The position numbers were made by a program, and so were the translations under genes. From contig NZ_OCNK01000005.1 in the NCBI RefSeq assembly GCF_900230285.1, forward strand, positions 62,001 through 126,000: a stretch of 64,000 nt of DNA. The letters run 5' to 3'. Shown in pieces: positions 30,667 to 40,037 of this stretch. Under the pieces are notes generated by a model, which was given only the letters and a program-made list of their open reading frames with translations, was not told the DNA's origin and searched no databases. The DNA comes from Blastococcus haudaquaticus (GTDB taxonomy: Bacteria > Actinomycetota > Actinomycetes > Mycobacteriales > Geodermatophilaceae). The first letter of the stretch is position 1, and each line of letters opens with the position of its first letter.

Positions 30667-31872
30667 ATGGACCCCGGCGTCTTCGCCGAGCAGTACTGGG
30701 CCCGCCGGCCGCTGCTGACCCGCGCCCAGAACACCGGCAACTCCTTCACCGACCTGCTCGACCTGCCCGCCGTCGACGAGCTCCTCTCCCGGCGCGGCCT
30801 GCGCACGCCCTTCCTGCGCATCGCCAAGGACGGCGCCGTCGTCGAACCGAAGCGGTTCACCACCTCCGGGGGCGCCGGCGCGGAGATCGGCGACCAGGTG
30901 TCCTCCGAGGCCGTGCTGCGCCTGTTCGCCGACGGCAGCACCGTCGTCCTGCAGGGACTGCACCGGCTCTGGCCGCCGCTGATCGAGTTCGCCGACCAGC
31001 TGGCCGCCGACCTGGGCCACCCGACGCAGGTCAACGCCTACATCACCCCGCCGTCCTCGCGCGGGTTCAGCCCGCACTACGACGTGCACGACGTGTTCGT
31101 GCTGCAGGTCGCCGGTGAGAAGCACTGGACGATCCACGAGCCGGTGCTGCGCGACCCCCTGCGCACCCAGCCGTGGGCCGACCGTGCCGCCGAGGTGGCC
31201 GCAGCGGCCGAGCGCGAGCCGGTCATCGACGCGGTGCTGCGCCCCGGCGACGTCCTCTACCTGCCCCGCGGGTACCTGCACTCGGCCCGTGCCCTCGGCG
31301 AGGTCAGCGTCCACCTGACGATCGGCGTGCACTCCGTCACGCGCTGGGGCGCCGCCGAGTCGGCGCTGGACCTCGTGCGCTCGCTCGCCGCCGAGGACCC
31401 GCAGCTGCGCGGCTCCCTCCCCCTCGGCGTCGACCTCACCGACCCCGACTCGATCCGCGACGACGTCGCCACCGTGATCGCCGGCCTGCAGGAGTGGCTG
31501 GGCCGCGTCGACCCGGCCGAGGTCGCCGACCGGCTGCGCGCCGGCACCTGGGCCCAGGTGCGCCCCGAGCCGGTCGCCCCGCTCGCGCAGGCCGCCGCCG
31601 CGGCGGCGCTCGGCGCCGAGACGGTCCTTCGGCTGCGCCGCCGGTTGCGGTGCACCCTGCGCGACGGTGCGGACGGGAAGGTCGTGCTGCTGGCCGGCCG
31701 TCGCTCGCACTCCTTCCCGGCCGACGTCCGGCCGGCGCTGACGGCGCTGCTCGACGTCGGGGAGCTCAAGGTCGCGGACCTGCCCGGTCTGGAGAGCGCA
31801 GACCGGATCACCCTCGCCCGCCGGCTCGTCACCGAGGGCGTGGCCACCGTGCCCGACGCCGGCCCGGCGTGA
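30667..31872 (+). CDS. JmjC-type cupin oxygenase (RoxA/MINA-like)
   Basis: A 401-residue protein of the cupin_4 family, Fe(II)/2-oxoglutarate oxygenases that hydroxylate ribosomal proteins or other peptides. WARRPLLTRA opens it. The iron triad is H137, D139 and H205 (HYDVHD and YLHSA), the spacing seen in E. coli RoxA. The C-terminal half (about 240-400) carries a dimerisation and winged-helix-like part. Its position just after a repeat peptide and co-translation (4-nt overlap) with a [2Fe-2S] protein raise the idea that it modifies the peptide; ribosomal protein L16 or L27 hydroxylation is the alternative. The start is weakly supported because no better in-frame codon is present upstream. 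Confidence 0.85.
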   Translation: MDPGVFAEQYWARRPLLTRAQNTGNSFTDLLDLPAVDELLSRRGLRTPFLRIAKDGAVVEPKRFTTSGGAGAEIGDQVSSEAVLRLFADGSTVVLQGLHRLWPPLIEFADQLAADLGHPTQVNAYITPPSSRGFSPHYDVHDVFVLQVAGEKHWTIHEPVLRDPLRTQPWADRAAEVAAAAEREPVIDAVLRPGDVLYLPRGYLHSARALGEVSVHLTIGVHSVTRWGAAESALDLVRSLAAEDPQLRGSLPLGVDLTDPDSIRDDVATVIAGLQEWLGRVDPAEVADRLRAGTWAQVRPEPVAPLAQAAAAAALGAETVLRLRRRLRCTLRDGADGKVVLLAGRRSHSFPADVRPALTALLDVGELKVADLPGLESADRITLARRLVTEGVATVPDAGPA

Positions 31873-32816
31873 GCGAGCGCGCCGACGACTTCTGCCGCAC
31901 GGAGGTCCCCGCCCGGCCCGTGGGGCGGCTCGACGACGACCGGTGCTCGGTGCGCGCCCTCGCCCGGGGCGACTCCCCCGTCGCCACCGCCTCCCCGGTC
32001 CAGCGCTGGCTGCTCGTCGAGCAGCCCGGGCCGTGGGGCCGGGATGCCCTGACGGAGTCCCGCTTCGATGCCGAGGTGGCGGCTCCACTGGCGCGGCGGT
32101 CGAGGGCGGAGGGGGTCCGCCTGCTGCTGGTCCGCCGTCCGGGCGACCGGCTGGCCGACTCGGGGCGGCGGTGGGCCTACGTGGACAGCCGGCCCGGGCG
32201 CGAGGGGCTGTGGTGGTCGGTCCGCGACAGCGACGCCGACCTGCTCACCGCGCCCTGGGACGGCTCGGTCGGCGAGCCGGCGCCCGGCCCGACCTACCTG
32301 GTGTGCACCCACGGTGGGCACGACGCATGCTGCGCGCTGCGCGGCCGCCCGCTCGCCCGCACGCTCCCCGCCCCCGGTCCTGCCGACGTCTGGGAGTGCA
32401 GCCACCTCGGCGGCGACCGGTTCGCCGCCAACGTGCTGGTCCTGCCGCACGGCTTCTACTACGGGCAGGTGCCCGGCGACGGCGCGGACCTCGTTGCCGC
32501 GCACGCCGCCGGGCAGGTGGTGCTCCCGTGGCTGCGCGGTCGGGCCGGGGTGCCCGCGCCTGGGCAGGCGGCGCAGCACTTCGCCCGTGGGGCTCTCGGA
32601 ATCCTCGGCGTCGACGACCTGCCCGTGGTCTCGGTCGCGCAGCAGACGCCGCCGGGAGCGGAGGTCGAGCGCTGGGTGGTCACGCTCGCCGGACCGGACG
32701 GCGACGTCGTCACCGACGTGGAGAGCCGACCCTCGGCGGCGACCGACCGGCTGACCTGCCGGGCGACGCACCCGGCGCACTCACGCACCTGGCACGTGCA
32801 GTTCGCAGCGGGCTGA
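31869..32816 (+). CDS. Sucrase/ferredoxin-like [2Fe-2S] protein
   Basis: A 315-residue member of the sucrase-ferredoxin family (thioredoxin-fold [2Fe-2S] proteins). The cluster region is CTHGGHDACC with C146, C154 and C155, followed by VWECSHLGGDRFAANVLVLPHGFYYG with C177; the H-x-GGDRFA-N segment is the family's strongest mark. The family name sucrase is historic; electron transfer is the more likely role. The GTG overlaps the stop of the cupin gene by 4 nt, so it may supply electrons to the cupin or repair its iron. Confidence 0.88.
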   Translation: MSERADDFCRTEVPARPVGRLDDDRCSVRALARGDSPVATASPVQRWLLVEQPGPWGRDALTESRFDAEVAAPLARRSRAEGVRLLLVRRPGDRLADSGRRWAYVDSRPGREGLWWSVRDSDADLLTAPWDGSVGEPAPGPTYLVCTHGGHDACCALRGRPLARTLPAPGPADVWECSHLGGDRFAANVLVLPHGFYYGQVPGDGADLVAAHAAGQVVLPWLRGRAGVPAPGQAAQHFARGALGILGVDDLPVVSVAQQTPPGAEVERWVVTLAGPDGDVVTDVESRPSAATDRLTCRATHPAHSRTWHVQFAAG

Positions 32817-32820
32817 GCGG

Positions 32821-33993
32821 CTAACCCAGAGCGCGGCCGCGGGCGGCGAGCAGCGGGATGGCGAGCTCGGTGGCGGTGAGCGACCCGTGGTAGCCGACCA
32901 GACTGCTGGGGCCCGGCTCGAGGCTCGGCGTGGTCAGCGCCCAGGAGCCGCGGGCCAGGGCGACGACGTCACCGATGCGCCCGGCGACCTGCTCGTCCAC
33001 GGGACCGAACACGCCGGTGGCGACGGCCTCGTCCCGGCTGCCGACCCAGGCCCGGTGGCCGAGCACCTCCCGCCACCGGGCGAGGACGTCGGCCTCCGCG
33101 CCGGCGACGGCATGCACGTAGCGGGCGCGTGGCTCCCCCGCCAGCAGGCGGACGTCCTCGAGGAGGGCGGGCTCCTCGTCCAGGTCGAATCGGGTGTGGT
33201 CGGGGACGTCGAGCATGCCGTGATCGGCGGTGACCAGGAGGGCGGCGTCGTCGGGCAGGCCGGTGACGAGCTCCTCGACGAGCCGGTCGACGAAGGCGAG
33301 CTGGGCCCGCCAGGCGGGTGAGTCCACGCCGCGGACGTGGCCGGTCAGGTCGAGCTCGGCGACGTAGCCGTAGACCAGGGCGCGAGGCGTGGCGGCCAGC
33401 GAATGCAGGACCTGGGCGCAGAGGTCGCCGTGGCTGACCGCGCCCGGGTAGGCCGCGCCCCGGTAGACGGCGCGGGTCAGGCCGGAGCCCGCGTAGGCGT
33501 ACGGGCCGACGACGGTCGAGGGGACACCTGCCGCCTCGGCCTGCTCGAAGACGGTGCGTCGCGCCTGCCACACGTCGGGATCGGGGTCGTCGCGCCACTG
33601 GACGTGGTTGAGCGCACGGTCCTCGCCCGGGACGTCGGTGACGAAGCCGAGGATGCCGTGGCTGCCCGGCGGGAGCCCGGTGCCGAACGTGGCCAGGCTG
33701 ACGGGGGTGGTGCTGGGGCAGGGCGCGGCCAGGTCGCCGGCCGGGCGGGCGAGCGCGGCCAGGGTGGGCGCGATGTCGGCGTGCGCCCGGACGAGGTCGG
33801 CGCCCAGGCCGTCGACGAGGAGGACGGCCACCCGACGGGCGCCGCCGAGGGCTTCGGTGAGTCCGAGCGGGTCCGCCGGCAGATCGCCACGCTCGACGGT
33901 CACGCCGAGGGCGGTGGCCGCGCTCGGCAGCACGTCGGCGAGCGTGGCGGTGCCGTACCGGGGAGCCGAGAGGTCCGGCGCCAGGGGGGTCAC
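32821..33993 (-). CDS. Alkaline-phosphatase-fold phosphodiesterase/nucleotide pyrophosphatase
   Basis: A 390-residue enzyme with the type I phosphodiesterase metal sites: LLVDGLGADLV (first Asp), CPSTTPVSLATFGTGLPPGSHG (nucleophile Thr), DLTGHVRG (Asp and His) and TADHGM (Asp and His). Members hydrolyse phosphodiester or pyrophosphate bonds; the substrate here cannot be read from sequence. No signal peptide is evident, so it is probably cytoplasmic. Its start overlaps the end of the methyltransferase by 4 nt; it is convergent with the ferredoxin-like gene after 4 bp. Confidence 0.87.
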   Translation of the reverse strand: MTPLAPDLSAPRYGTATLADVLPSAATALGVTVERGDLPADPLGLTEALGGARRVAVLLVDGLGADLVRAHADIAPTLAALARPAGDLAAPCPSTTPVSLATFGTGLPPGSHGILGFVTDVPGEDRALNHVQWRDDPDPDVWQARRTVFEQAEAAGVPSTVVGPYAYAGSGLTRAVYRGAAYPGAVSHGDLCAQVLHSLAATPRALVYGYVAELDLTGHVRGVDSPAWRAQLAFVDRLVEELVTGLPDDAALLVTADHGMLDVPDHTRFDLDEEPALLEDVRLLAGEPRARYVHAVAGAEADVLARWREVLGHRAWVGSRDEAVATGVFGPVDEQVAGRIGDVVALARGSWALTTPSLEPGPSSLVGYHGSLTATELAIPLLAARGRALG

Positions 33994-34739
33994 GCGCGGG
34001 CAGCCAGGACGTGCAGCCCGGTGGCGACGTCGCGGAAGGGCGACGCTCCGGCGAGTGCCACCTCGAGCGCGCGGACGGCCTGCTGGTCGGCGCCGGACGT
34101 CGCCTCGAGCAGGTCGGCGACGACGGAGACCCCGCGCCAGGGGCCCGGGTCCAGGTCCGCGCCGCCGACCAGGGCCAGGAGCTCCTCGGGGCTGAAGCGA
34201 CGCCGCGCGGGCTTCGCCCGGCCCGGAGCCGGGTCGCGGTCCTCGAGGAGGGCGAGGGCCTCGACCGGGTGCCCGGCGACGGCGCGGGCGAGGACGGCGC
34301 CGGCGCGGTTGACCGTTGCCACGCTCACCTGACCGCCCGGCCGCAGGGCGCGGGCGATCTCGCGGAGGGTCACCGCCGGGTCGTCGACGACCTCGAGCAC
34401 GTAGTGGCAGAGCGCCAGGTCGTAGGTGGAGTCGTCGGCGGTGCCATCGGTCAGGACCTCGTGCAGCAGGTCACCGTCGCCCTGGATGCCGTGCACGCGC
34501 TCGCCCACCCCGGCGGTGTCGGCGCGGCGGCGCAGCGTGGCCAGCGCGTCGGCGCTGGGGTCGACGACGGTGACGGTGTGGCCCAGCCGGGCCAGCGGGA
34601 CGGCGAACATGCCGCTGCCGCCGCCGACGTCGAGCACGCGCAGCGCGGTGCCCGCGCCGACCAGCGGATCGAGGGCCGCCCAGAGCGCAGCGGTCCGGGC
34701 GGGCAGCTGCTCGTCGGGCGAGGTGGGGGCGGTCGGCAC
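33990..34739 (-). CDS. SAM-dependent methyltransferase (class I)
   Basis: A 249-residue protein with a Rossmann SAM fold. The glycine-rich motif is LDVGGGSGMFAVPLA, the acidic turn VVDPSADAL, and LALCHYVLEVVDDP is the post-II strand, then LREIARALRPGGQVSVATVNR. It resembles SmtA/CmoM-like enzymes. The substrate is unknown. Its GTG start is 7 nt after TAGGCT (34747-34752, minus strand), which suggests a leaderless start and a two-gene unit with the phosphodiesterase. Confidence 0.87.
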   Translation of the reverse strand: MPTAPTSPDEQLPARTAALWAALDPLVGAGTALRVLDVGGGSGMFAVPLARLGHTVTVVDPSADALATLRRRADTAGVGERVHGIQGDGDLLHEVLTDGTADDSTYDLALCHYVLEVVDDPAVTLREIARALRPGGQVSVATVNRAGAVLARAVAGHPVEALALLEDRDPAPGRAKPARRRFSPEELLALVGGADLDPGPWRGVSVVADLLEATSGADQQAVRALEVALAGASPFRDVATGLHVLAARA

Positions 34740-34785
34740 CTCAGGGAGCCTAGCGGCGGTGCGCGGCCGGCACCCCGGCGCCGAC

Positions 34786-35271
34786 CTAGACGGACACGCT
34801 GTCGGCTGCGCGCCTGATCTCCGCCATGTCGATGCGGCGCATCTGCAGCATGGCCTGGGTGGCCCGCTGCGCCCGGCCGGGGTCGGGGTCGTTGGTCAGC
34901 TGGATCAGCTCCTCCGGGAAGACCTGCCACGAGACGCCGAACTTGTCCTTGAGCCAGCCGCACATGCTCTCCTCGCCGCCGTCGACGAGCCGGTCGTAGT
35001 AGCGGTCGGACTCCTCCTGGTCCTTGCAGACGATCTGGAACGAGATCGCCTCGCTGAACGGGAACTGCGGCCCGCCGTTGAGCGCGGTGTAGGGCTGCCC
35101 GTCGAGGGTGAAGTCGACGGTCAGGACGTCGCCCTCCTCCATCGGCGGGGGCATGTCCGGCCCGTAGCGGGTGATCTGGTCGATCGAGCTGTTCGGGAAG
35201 ATCGAGAGGTAGTGCTTCGCGGCCTCCTCGGCGGTGCCGTTCATCCAGAGACAGGGGATCTGCTTGGGCAT
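34786..35271 (-). CDS. VOC (glyoxalase-fold) family protein, PhnB-like
   Basis: A 161-residue protein beginning MPKQIPCLWMNGTAEEAAKHYLSIFPNS, the usual opening of the 3-dmu-9_3-mt/PhnB group of the vicinal-oxygen-chelate superfamily. FQIVCKDQEESDRYYDRLVDGG, CGWLKDKFGVSWQVFP and MLQMRRIDMAEI are also typical. Despite the methyltransferase label often used for the family, no SAM motif is present. GAGGA precedes the ATG by 8 nt. It is a single gene upstream of, and in the same direction as, the methyltransferase. Confidence 0.9.
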   Translation of the reverse strand: MPKQIPCLWMNGTAEEAAKHYLSIFPNSSIDQITRYGPDMPPPMEEGDVLTVDFTLDGQPYTALNGGPQFPFSEAISFQIVCKDQEESDRYYDRLVDGGEESMCGWLKDKFGVSWQVFPEELIQLTNDPDPGRAQRATQAMLQMRRIDMAEIRRAADSVSV

Positions 35272-35415
35272 GGCGTCGTCCTCACTCGTGTCCGGTGGAT
35301 CCGGTCGTCATGGAGGACCCTGCCGACGGCCGGAAGTCATCGGAAGGGATTCGTGCGCCGGTGTGCCGTGCGGAGAATGCGGCTGCCGTCGGACGCGCAT
35401 GGCTATGGTCCGCTC

Positions 35416-35721
35416 GTGACGATGGTCCTGGGTCTGGCGCTGATCGCGCTGGGGGTGGTCGCGGCGGTCCTGCAGGTCGGGTGGGTGGCGCGGTCGACGC
35501 CCGGACCGGTGCAGAGATGGCGGGTGTCCGCTCCGCTGCCTCGCATGCAGCGGCACGCCTCCGACCTCGCCATCGCGGCTCTCCTCATCGCCGGCGCGAT
35601 CGTCGTCGAGCAGGGCAGGCCGTGGTGGACCTTCTACGCAGCGGTGATCGTTGGTTCTGCGGTGGCTGCGGTCGCCCAGGCGCTCGCCGTGCGCGCCCTC
35701 CCCGCTCGGGTCGGTCACTGA
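35416..35721 (+). CDS. Small three-helix membrane protein
   Basis: A 101-residue hydrophobic protein I cannot assign. It has three likely membrane helices (about residues 3-24, 46-60 and 68-92) with a basic loop (RSTPGPVQRWRVSAPLPRMQRH) between the first two. The GTG at 35416 lies 6 nt after TATGGT (35404-35409), an excellent leaderless arrangement; an ATG two codons on is the alternative start. It is convergent with dnaE2; only 12 bp separate them. Confidence 0.72.
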   Translation: MTMVLGLALIALGVVAAVLQVGWVARSTPGPVQRWRVSAPLPRMQRHASDLAIAALLIAGAIVVEQGRPWWTFYAAVIVGSAVAAVAQALAVRALPARVGH

Positions 35722-35733
35722 GCCACGCCGCGG

Positions 35734-38700
35734 TCAGTGGCCCGAGCTGCCGGGGCTGGAGTGCCAGAGCTTGCGAGGCGGTCCGGACGCCGCCCGGCGG
35801 GCGGCCGTCGCGGCGTCCTCGCCGGCCGGCTTGATGTCGTCGTAGGGCGACATCCGGAAGCCGGTCGGGTGGACCAGCACCGGCCGGACGACCACCGGCC
35901 GCTGCCCGTGCGAGGCGGCGGCCCCGGCGATCGCCTGCTCGGTGAACTCCCCCGGTGCGGCCATCAGGTCGCGCACGCCGTCCAGCCCGTCGGCCTCCCA
36001 CGCCTCGTGCAGCGCGGGCAGCTCCCATGCGCCCGTCGCCCGCAGTGACATCCCGCGCGGTCCGGTGCGCCGCAGCACGCCCCGGATGACCAGCAGCCAG
36101 GAGTGGAACACCGTCGCCGCGTAGGGCCCCTGCGCGTCCTCGAAGAACGTCGAGTCGGTGCACCCGGTCCCGTCGTCGAGGGTCACGAACACCACCCGGC
36201 GCCCGGAACGGATCGGTGGGGTCTGGGTGGCGACCTTGACCCCGGCGACCAGCACCTCCGCCCCGCTGCGGCAGCCGAGCAGCTCACCCGCCGGCACCGC
36301 ACCGATCGCGGACAGGAACGGCCGGTAGAAGTCGATGACGTGCCGGCTGGCATCGAGTCCCAGCACCTCCAGCTCCGCCCGCACCAGCTCGGCGTCGGTG
36401 AACTCCGGCAGACCGCTGCTCTCCGCCCAGCCGAGGCCCGCCTCCGTCGCCTCCTCCTCCGCCTCCCCTTCCACCGTCTCCGATGCGGGCTCCTCCTCGA
36501 GCCCCAGACCCATCAGGTCCAGGCTCAGCTGGCCGCTGGAGCTCGCCCGTGCGCCGCTGCGGCTCCACCGGTCCAGCTCGCCGATCTGCAGCAGCAGGTC
36601 GCGCCGGGTCACCTGGGTGCGACGGGAGGTGGGCCGGCCGGCCTCCCGGTCGCGGATGCCGAAGCCGTAGAGGGAGTCGAATCCCCCGGCCAGCACCAGC
36701 CGCTCCACCACGGGACGCGACACGGACGCCCGGGACCAGAAGTCGCTCAGCGAGCGGTAGGGCTGCCCCGTCACGATCCGTGCGACCTCGTCGTCGGAGA
36801 TGCCCTTCACGTCGGTCAGGGACAGCCGGATCCCGTAACCGGACGGGTCGCGCATGGTGGCCGGCATCCACTCCGGCCGCGGCCAACTCTCGACCTCCGC
36901 TTCACCGTCAGGGTCGGTGGGGATCCGTTCGACCCGGTAGGTGTCGCCCGAGGCGTTGACGTCCAGACCGAGCACCCGGATCCCGAAGTTGCGGGCGTCG
37001 TCGAGGATCAGCCGCTTCGGGTACATCCCCGGGTCGTGGGTGAGCACGCCGGCGAGGAAGGCCGCCGGGTGGTGGGTCTTCAGCCACGCCGACTGGTAGG
37101 TGGGCAGGGCGAACGCCGCCGCGTGGGCCTTGCAGAACCCGAACGACCCGAACGCCACCAGCACCGTCCAGACCTGTTCGGCGACCTCCACCGGATAGCC
37201 GGCGTCCAGTGCCCGGGGCACGAACCAGGTGCGCACCTCGGGGTGGGCGTCCTTCTCCCCCAGCGCCCGGCGCACCTCGTCGGCCTCGGCCAGCGTGCAG
37301 CCGGTCATCCGCGCGACGACCTGGAGCACCTGCTCGTGGAAGACCACCACCCCGGCGGTCTCGGCGAGGGCGAACTCGAGGTCGGGGTGCGGGTAGACCG
37401 CGTCGCGCCACCCGTTCCGCGCCATGAGGAACGGCGTCACCATGTCGCTCTTCACCGGGCCGGGCCGGAACAGCGAGATGTCGATGATGATGTCCTCGAA
37501 CGTCTGCGGGCCGAACTTGCCGACCAGCTCCCGCTGACCCGGCGACTCGATCTGGAACATCCCCAGGGTGCGGGTGCTGCGGATCAGCTCGAACGTCGTC
37601 GGGTCGTCGCGCGGGACGGCGTCGATGTCGACCTGCTCGTGGTCCACCCGCTGCACTTCGGAGAGCGCGTGCGCGATCGCCGACTGCATCCGGATGCCCA
37701 GCAGGTCGAGCTTGAGCAGCCCGAGCTCCTCGACGTCGTCCTTGTCGAACTGGCTCATCGGATAGCCGAGGTAGCTGTTCTCCACGGGTGTGCGGTCGAG
37801 CAGGGTGGCGTCGGAGAGCAGCACGCCGCACGGATGCAGGGCGATGTGCCGGGGCAGCCCGTCGAGCCGGGCCACCAGGTCGAACATCAGGTCGAGATCG
37901 CCGGATCCGCCACTGCGCTTGGAGCCGAGCCGACTGGCCCGCAGCTCGGGCAGGTCCTTGAGCGCGGCGTGCACCTGGTTGGCCCGGATGTGCGGGAAGG
38001 CCTTGGCGACGGCGTCGATCTCGGCCGGAGGCAGCCCGAGGGCCGCCCCGACGTCGCGGATGGCGTGCCGCACCCGGTAGGTGTCCATCATCGAGATGCA
38101 GCTGACCCGGTCGGCACCGAAACGGTCGATGACCGCGTCGTAGACCTCCATGCGGCGCGCGGACTCGACGTCGATGTCGATGTCGGGCAGCTGGTGGCGC
38201 AGCGGGGAGAGGAACCGCTCCATCAGCAGCCCGTACCGCAGCGGGTCGACGTCGGAGATGCCCAGCAGGTAGGTGACCAGGCTCCCCGCCCCCGAGCCGC
38301 GCGCCGCCGCCCGGACCCTCAAGCTCTTGATGAGGTCGACCACGTCGGCGACGGTGAGGAAGTAGGACGGGTAGCCCAGCTGGTCGATCACGGCCAGCTC
38401 GTCGTCCAGCCGCTGCCGTACCCGCTCCGACGGTGGCAGGCCGCGCCGGCCCATCCCCGCCTCGCAGCGGGCCCGCAGCACCTGCGAGGGGCCCATCCCC
38501 CGCTCGGCCGGCGTGGTGACGACGTCCAGCTCGGGATAGCGGACGCTGCCGATGCCGAGGTCGTCGCGGATGTCGACGACGCACTGCTCGGCCAGCCGGG
38601 CGGTGCCCTCCAGGAGGCGCAGGGCGGCGTCGCGGTCGGGACCGACGAGGTCCTCGGCCACCGCGGACATCTCCTTGCCCGATTTCAGGTAGCCCTCCGC

Positions 38701-39534
38701 GGTCCGCCGGTCGACGTGGCGCACGTCGAGCGGGACCAGCCGGCGGGCGGCGTCCAGCACGTCGGCGGTCGGGGCGTCGAGCGCGTCGACGTACCGGACG
38801 GCGTTGCTGAGCACCACCGGCACGCCCTGCTCGGCGGCGAACCGGAGCATCGTCTGCGCCCGCACCCGGTCACCCCGGCCGCGGTGGTGGACCAGCTCGA
38901 GCACCAGCCGACCAGGACCGAAGGCGGCCCGCCAGGTGTCCAGGTGCGCGGCCGCGTGGTCGGCCCGGCCGCTGAGCAGCGCCCGGCCGACCGCGGAGTC
39001 GGGCCCGAGCAGGGCGATCAGCCCGTGGGCGTGCTCGGCGGCCGTGGCCAGCGAGCTCACCGGCTCTCCCCGCGTGCCGCGCAGGTGGGTGGCGCTGGTC
39101 AGCCGGCACAGCGAGCGCCAGCCGGCGCCGTCCCGGGCGAGGAAGGTGACCCGCGGCAGCCGCGGGTCGACGCTCGCCCCACCGCGGGCGGGGCTCCGGC
39201 GGGCCGGTGCCGACCTGCGGGTGGGAGGCGCAGCCCGCAACCGGGGCGGCCGGGCCCCGGACGCCTCTCCCCCGAGAGCGGTGGCCAGTGCGGGGGGCAC
39301 CGTGCCGTCGAGGGTGGGGGCGACGGCGAGATCCACACCGAAGATCGGCCGCACGCCGGCGGACCGGCAGGCCAGCGCGAACTTCACCGCGCCGTACAGG
39401 CCGTCGCGGTCGGTCAGCGCCAGGGCCGGCATGCCGTGCTCGGCGGCGCGGGCCACCAGGTCGGCCGGGTGGTTGGCCCCGTACTGCATGGAGTACCCGG
39501 ACGCGACGTGCAGGTGGACGAAGGGATCTGTCAC
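35734..39534 (-). CDS. dnaE2: Error-prone DNA polymerase III alpha subunit DnaE2
   Basis: A 1266-residue C-family polymerase of the DnaE2 (ImuC) type, which causes damage-induced mutagenesis in actinobacteria. It opens with a PHP domain (VHLHVASGYSMQYGANHPADLV). The palm Asp motif is PDIDIDVES near residue 448, GSGAGSLVTYLLGISDVDPL precedes it, and the OB-fold tail holds EVLVAGVKV and VFVTLDDGTG. Replicative DnaE1 proteins have LRTRYS-like starts and different PHP motifs. It is the third gene of an operon whose promoter carries a LexA box; translation is coupled to the HEPN gene by a 4-nt overlap. Confidence 0.95.
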   Translation of the reverse strand: MTDPFVHLHVASGYSMQYGANHPADLVARAAEHGMPALALTDRDGLYGAVKFALACRSAGVRPIFGVDLAVAPTLDGTVPPALATALGGEASGARPPRLRAAPPTRRSAPARRSPARGGASVDPRLPRVTFLARDGAGWRSLCRLTSATHLRGTRGEPVSSLATAAEHAHGLIALLGPDSAVGRALLSGRADHAAAHLDTWRAAFGPGRLVLELVHHRGRGDRVRAQTMLRFAAEQGVPVVLSNAVRYVDALDAPTADVLDAARRLVPLDVRHVDRRTAEGYLKSGKEMSAVAEDLVGPDRDAALRLLEGTARLAEQCVVDIRDDLGIGSVRYPELDVVTTPAERGMGPSQVLRARCEAGMGRRGLPPSERVRQRLDDELAVIDQLGYPSYFLTVADVVDLIKSLRVRAAARGSGAGSLVTYLLGISDVDPLRYGLLMERFLSPLRHQLPDIDIDVESARRMEVYDAVIDRFGADRVSCISMMDTYRVRHAIRDVGAALGLPPAEIDAVAKAFPHIRANQVHAALKDLPELRASRLGSKRSGGSGDLDLMFDLVARLDGLPRHIALHPCGVLLSDATLLDRTPVENSYLGYPMSQFDKDDVEELGLLKLDLLGIRMQSAIAHALSEVQRVDHEQVDIDAVPRDDPTTFELIRSTRTLGMFQIESPGQRELVGKFGPQTFEDIIIDISLFRPGPVKSDMVTPFLMARNGWRDAVYPHPDLEFALAETAGVVVFHEQVLQVVARMTGCTLAEADEVRRALGEKDAHPEVRTWFVPRALDAGYPVEVAEQVWTVLVAFGSFGFCKAHAAAFALPTYQSAWLKTHHPAAFLAGVLTHDPGMYPKRLILDDARNFGIRVLGLDVNASGDTYRVERIPTDPDGEAEVESWPRPEWMPATMRDPSGYGIRLSLTDVKGISDDEVARIVTGQPYRSLSDFWSRASVSRPVVERLVLAGGFDSLYGFGIRDREAGRPTSRRTQVTRRDLLLQIGELDRWSRSGARASSSGQLSLDLMGLGLEEEPASETVEGEAEEEATEAGLGWAESSGLPEFTDAELVRAELEVLGLDASRHVIDFYRPFLSAIGAVPAGELLGCRSGAEVLVAGVKVATQTPPIRSGRRVVFVTLDDGTGCTDSTFFEDAQGPYAATVFHSWLLVIRGVLRRTGPRGMSLRATGAWELPALHEAWEADGLDGVRDLMAAPGEFTEQAIAGAAASHGQRPVVVRPVLVHPTGFRMSPYDDIKPAGEDAATAARRAASGPPRKLWHSSPGSSGH

Positions 39535-40037
39535 CGACGGGAGCGGGTAGCGGGACCGCCGGCCCCACGCGGGCGGGTGAACGGGGACCGGGCGGATCCG
39601 GGTGCGGCAGGGGTGGCGAGGAAGTTCTCCACCACGACGAGGAAGGCCCCCACGTCGCGGATCAGGTCATCGGCCTCGCGTTCGGTGACCGCGGAGGACA
39701 GCCCCGCCTCGGCGGCTGCGCGCTTGGCCGCACCGGCGGCGAAGAAGGTGGCCCACTCCCCCAGCTCGGGTGCGACCTGCTCCAGCAGCACCCAGGCACT
39801 GCGCGGGCGCCGGCGGGCCGGCTCGGGCCGCGTGCGCGCGGCCAGCACCCCTGCGGCACCACGCAACGCACCCAGGTGGGCGGTGGCGTACCGCTGGCGC
39901 GGATCGGTGTACCCGGAGGCCTCGCGGAGCGCGCGGTGCGCCTGGTCGAGGAGCTGGGTGGCGGCGGGCGGCAGGGCGGGCGGCAGGGGCAACTGGGTGG
40001 CCGGTAACTGGTCGGACATGACTCGGACGGCGCCCAT
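39531..40037 (-). CDS. SAV_6107-type HEPN domain protein
   Basis: A 168-residue helical protein. LLDQAHRALREASGYTDPRQRYATAHLGALRGAAGVLAARTRP is the characteristic first half, then WVLLEQVAPELGEWATFFAAGAAKRAAAEAG. These segments match the actinobacterial SAV_6107 HEPN family, usually found near dnaE2 or other repair genes; its role is not known. The ATG at 40037 shares one base with the stop of the upstream gene (TGATG); a second ATG at 40019 is possible. Its end overlaps dnaE2. Confidence 0.83.
   Translation of the reverse strand: MGAVRVMSDQLPATQLPLPPALPPAATQLLDQAHRALREASGYTDPRQRYATAHLGALRGAAGVLAARTRPEPARRRPRSAWVLLEQVAPELGEWATFFAAGAAKRAAAEAGLSSAVTEREADDLIRDVGAFLVVVENFLATPAAPGSARSPFTRPRGAGGPATRSRR

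Noticed and set aside
30127-32088. A minus-strand frame with SAPP repeats across the DGGA gene and the cupin gene
   Set aside because: The repeats vary synonymously only in the plus-strand DGGA frame, and the cupin is clearly coded on the plus strand.
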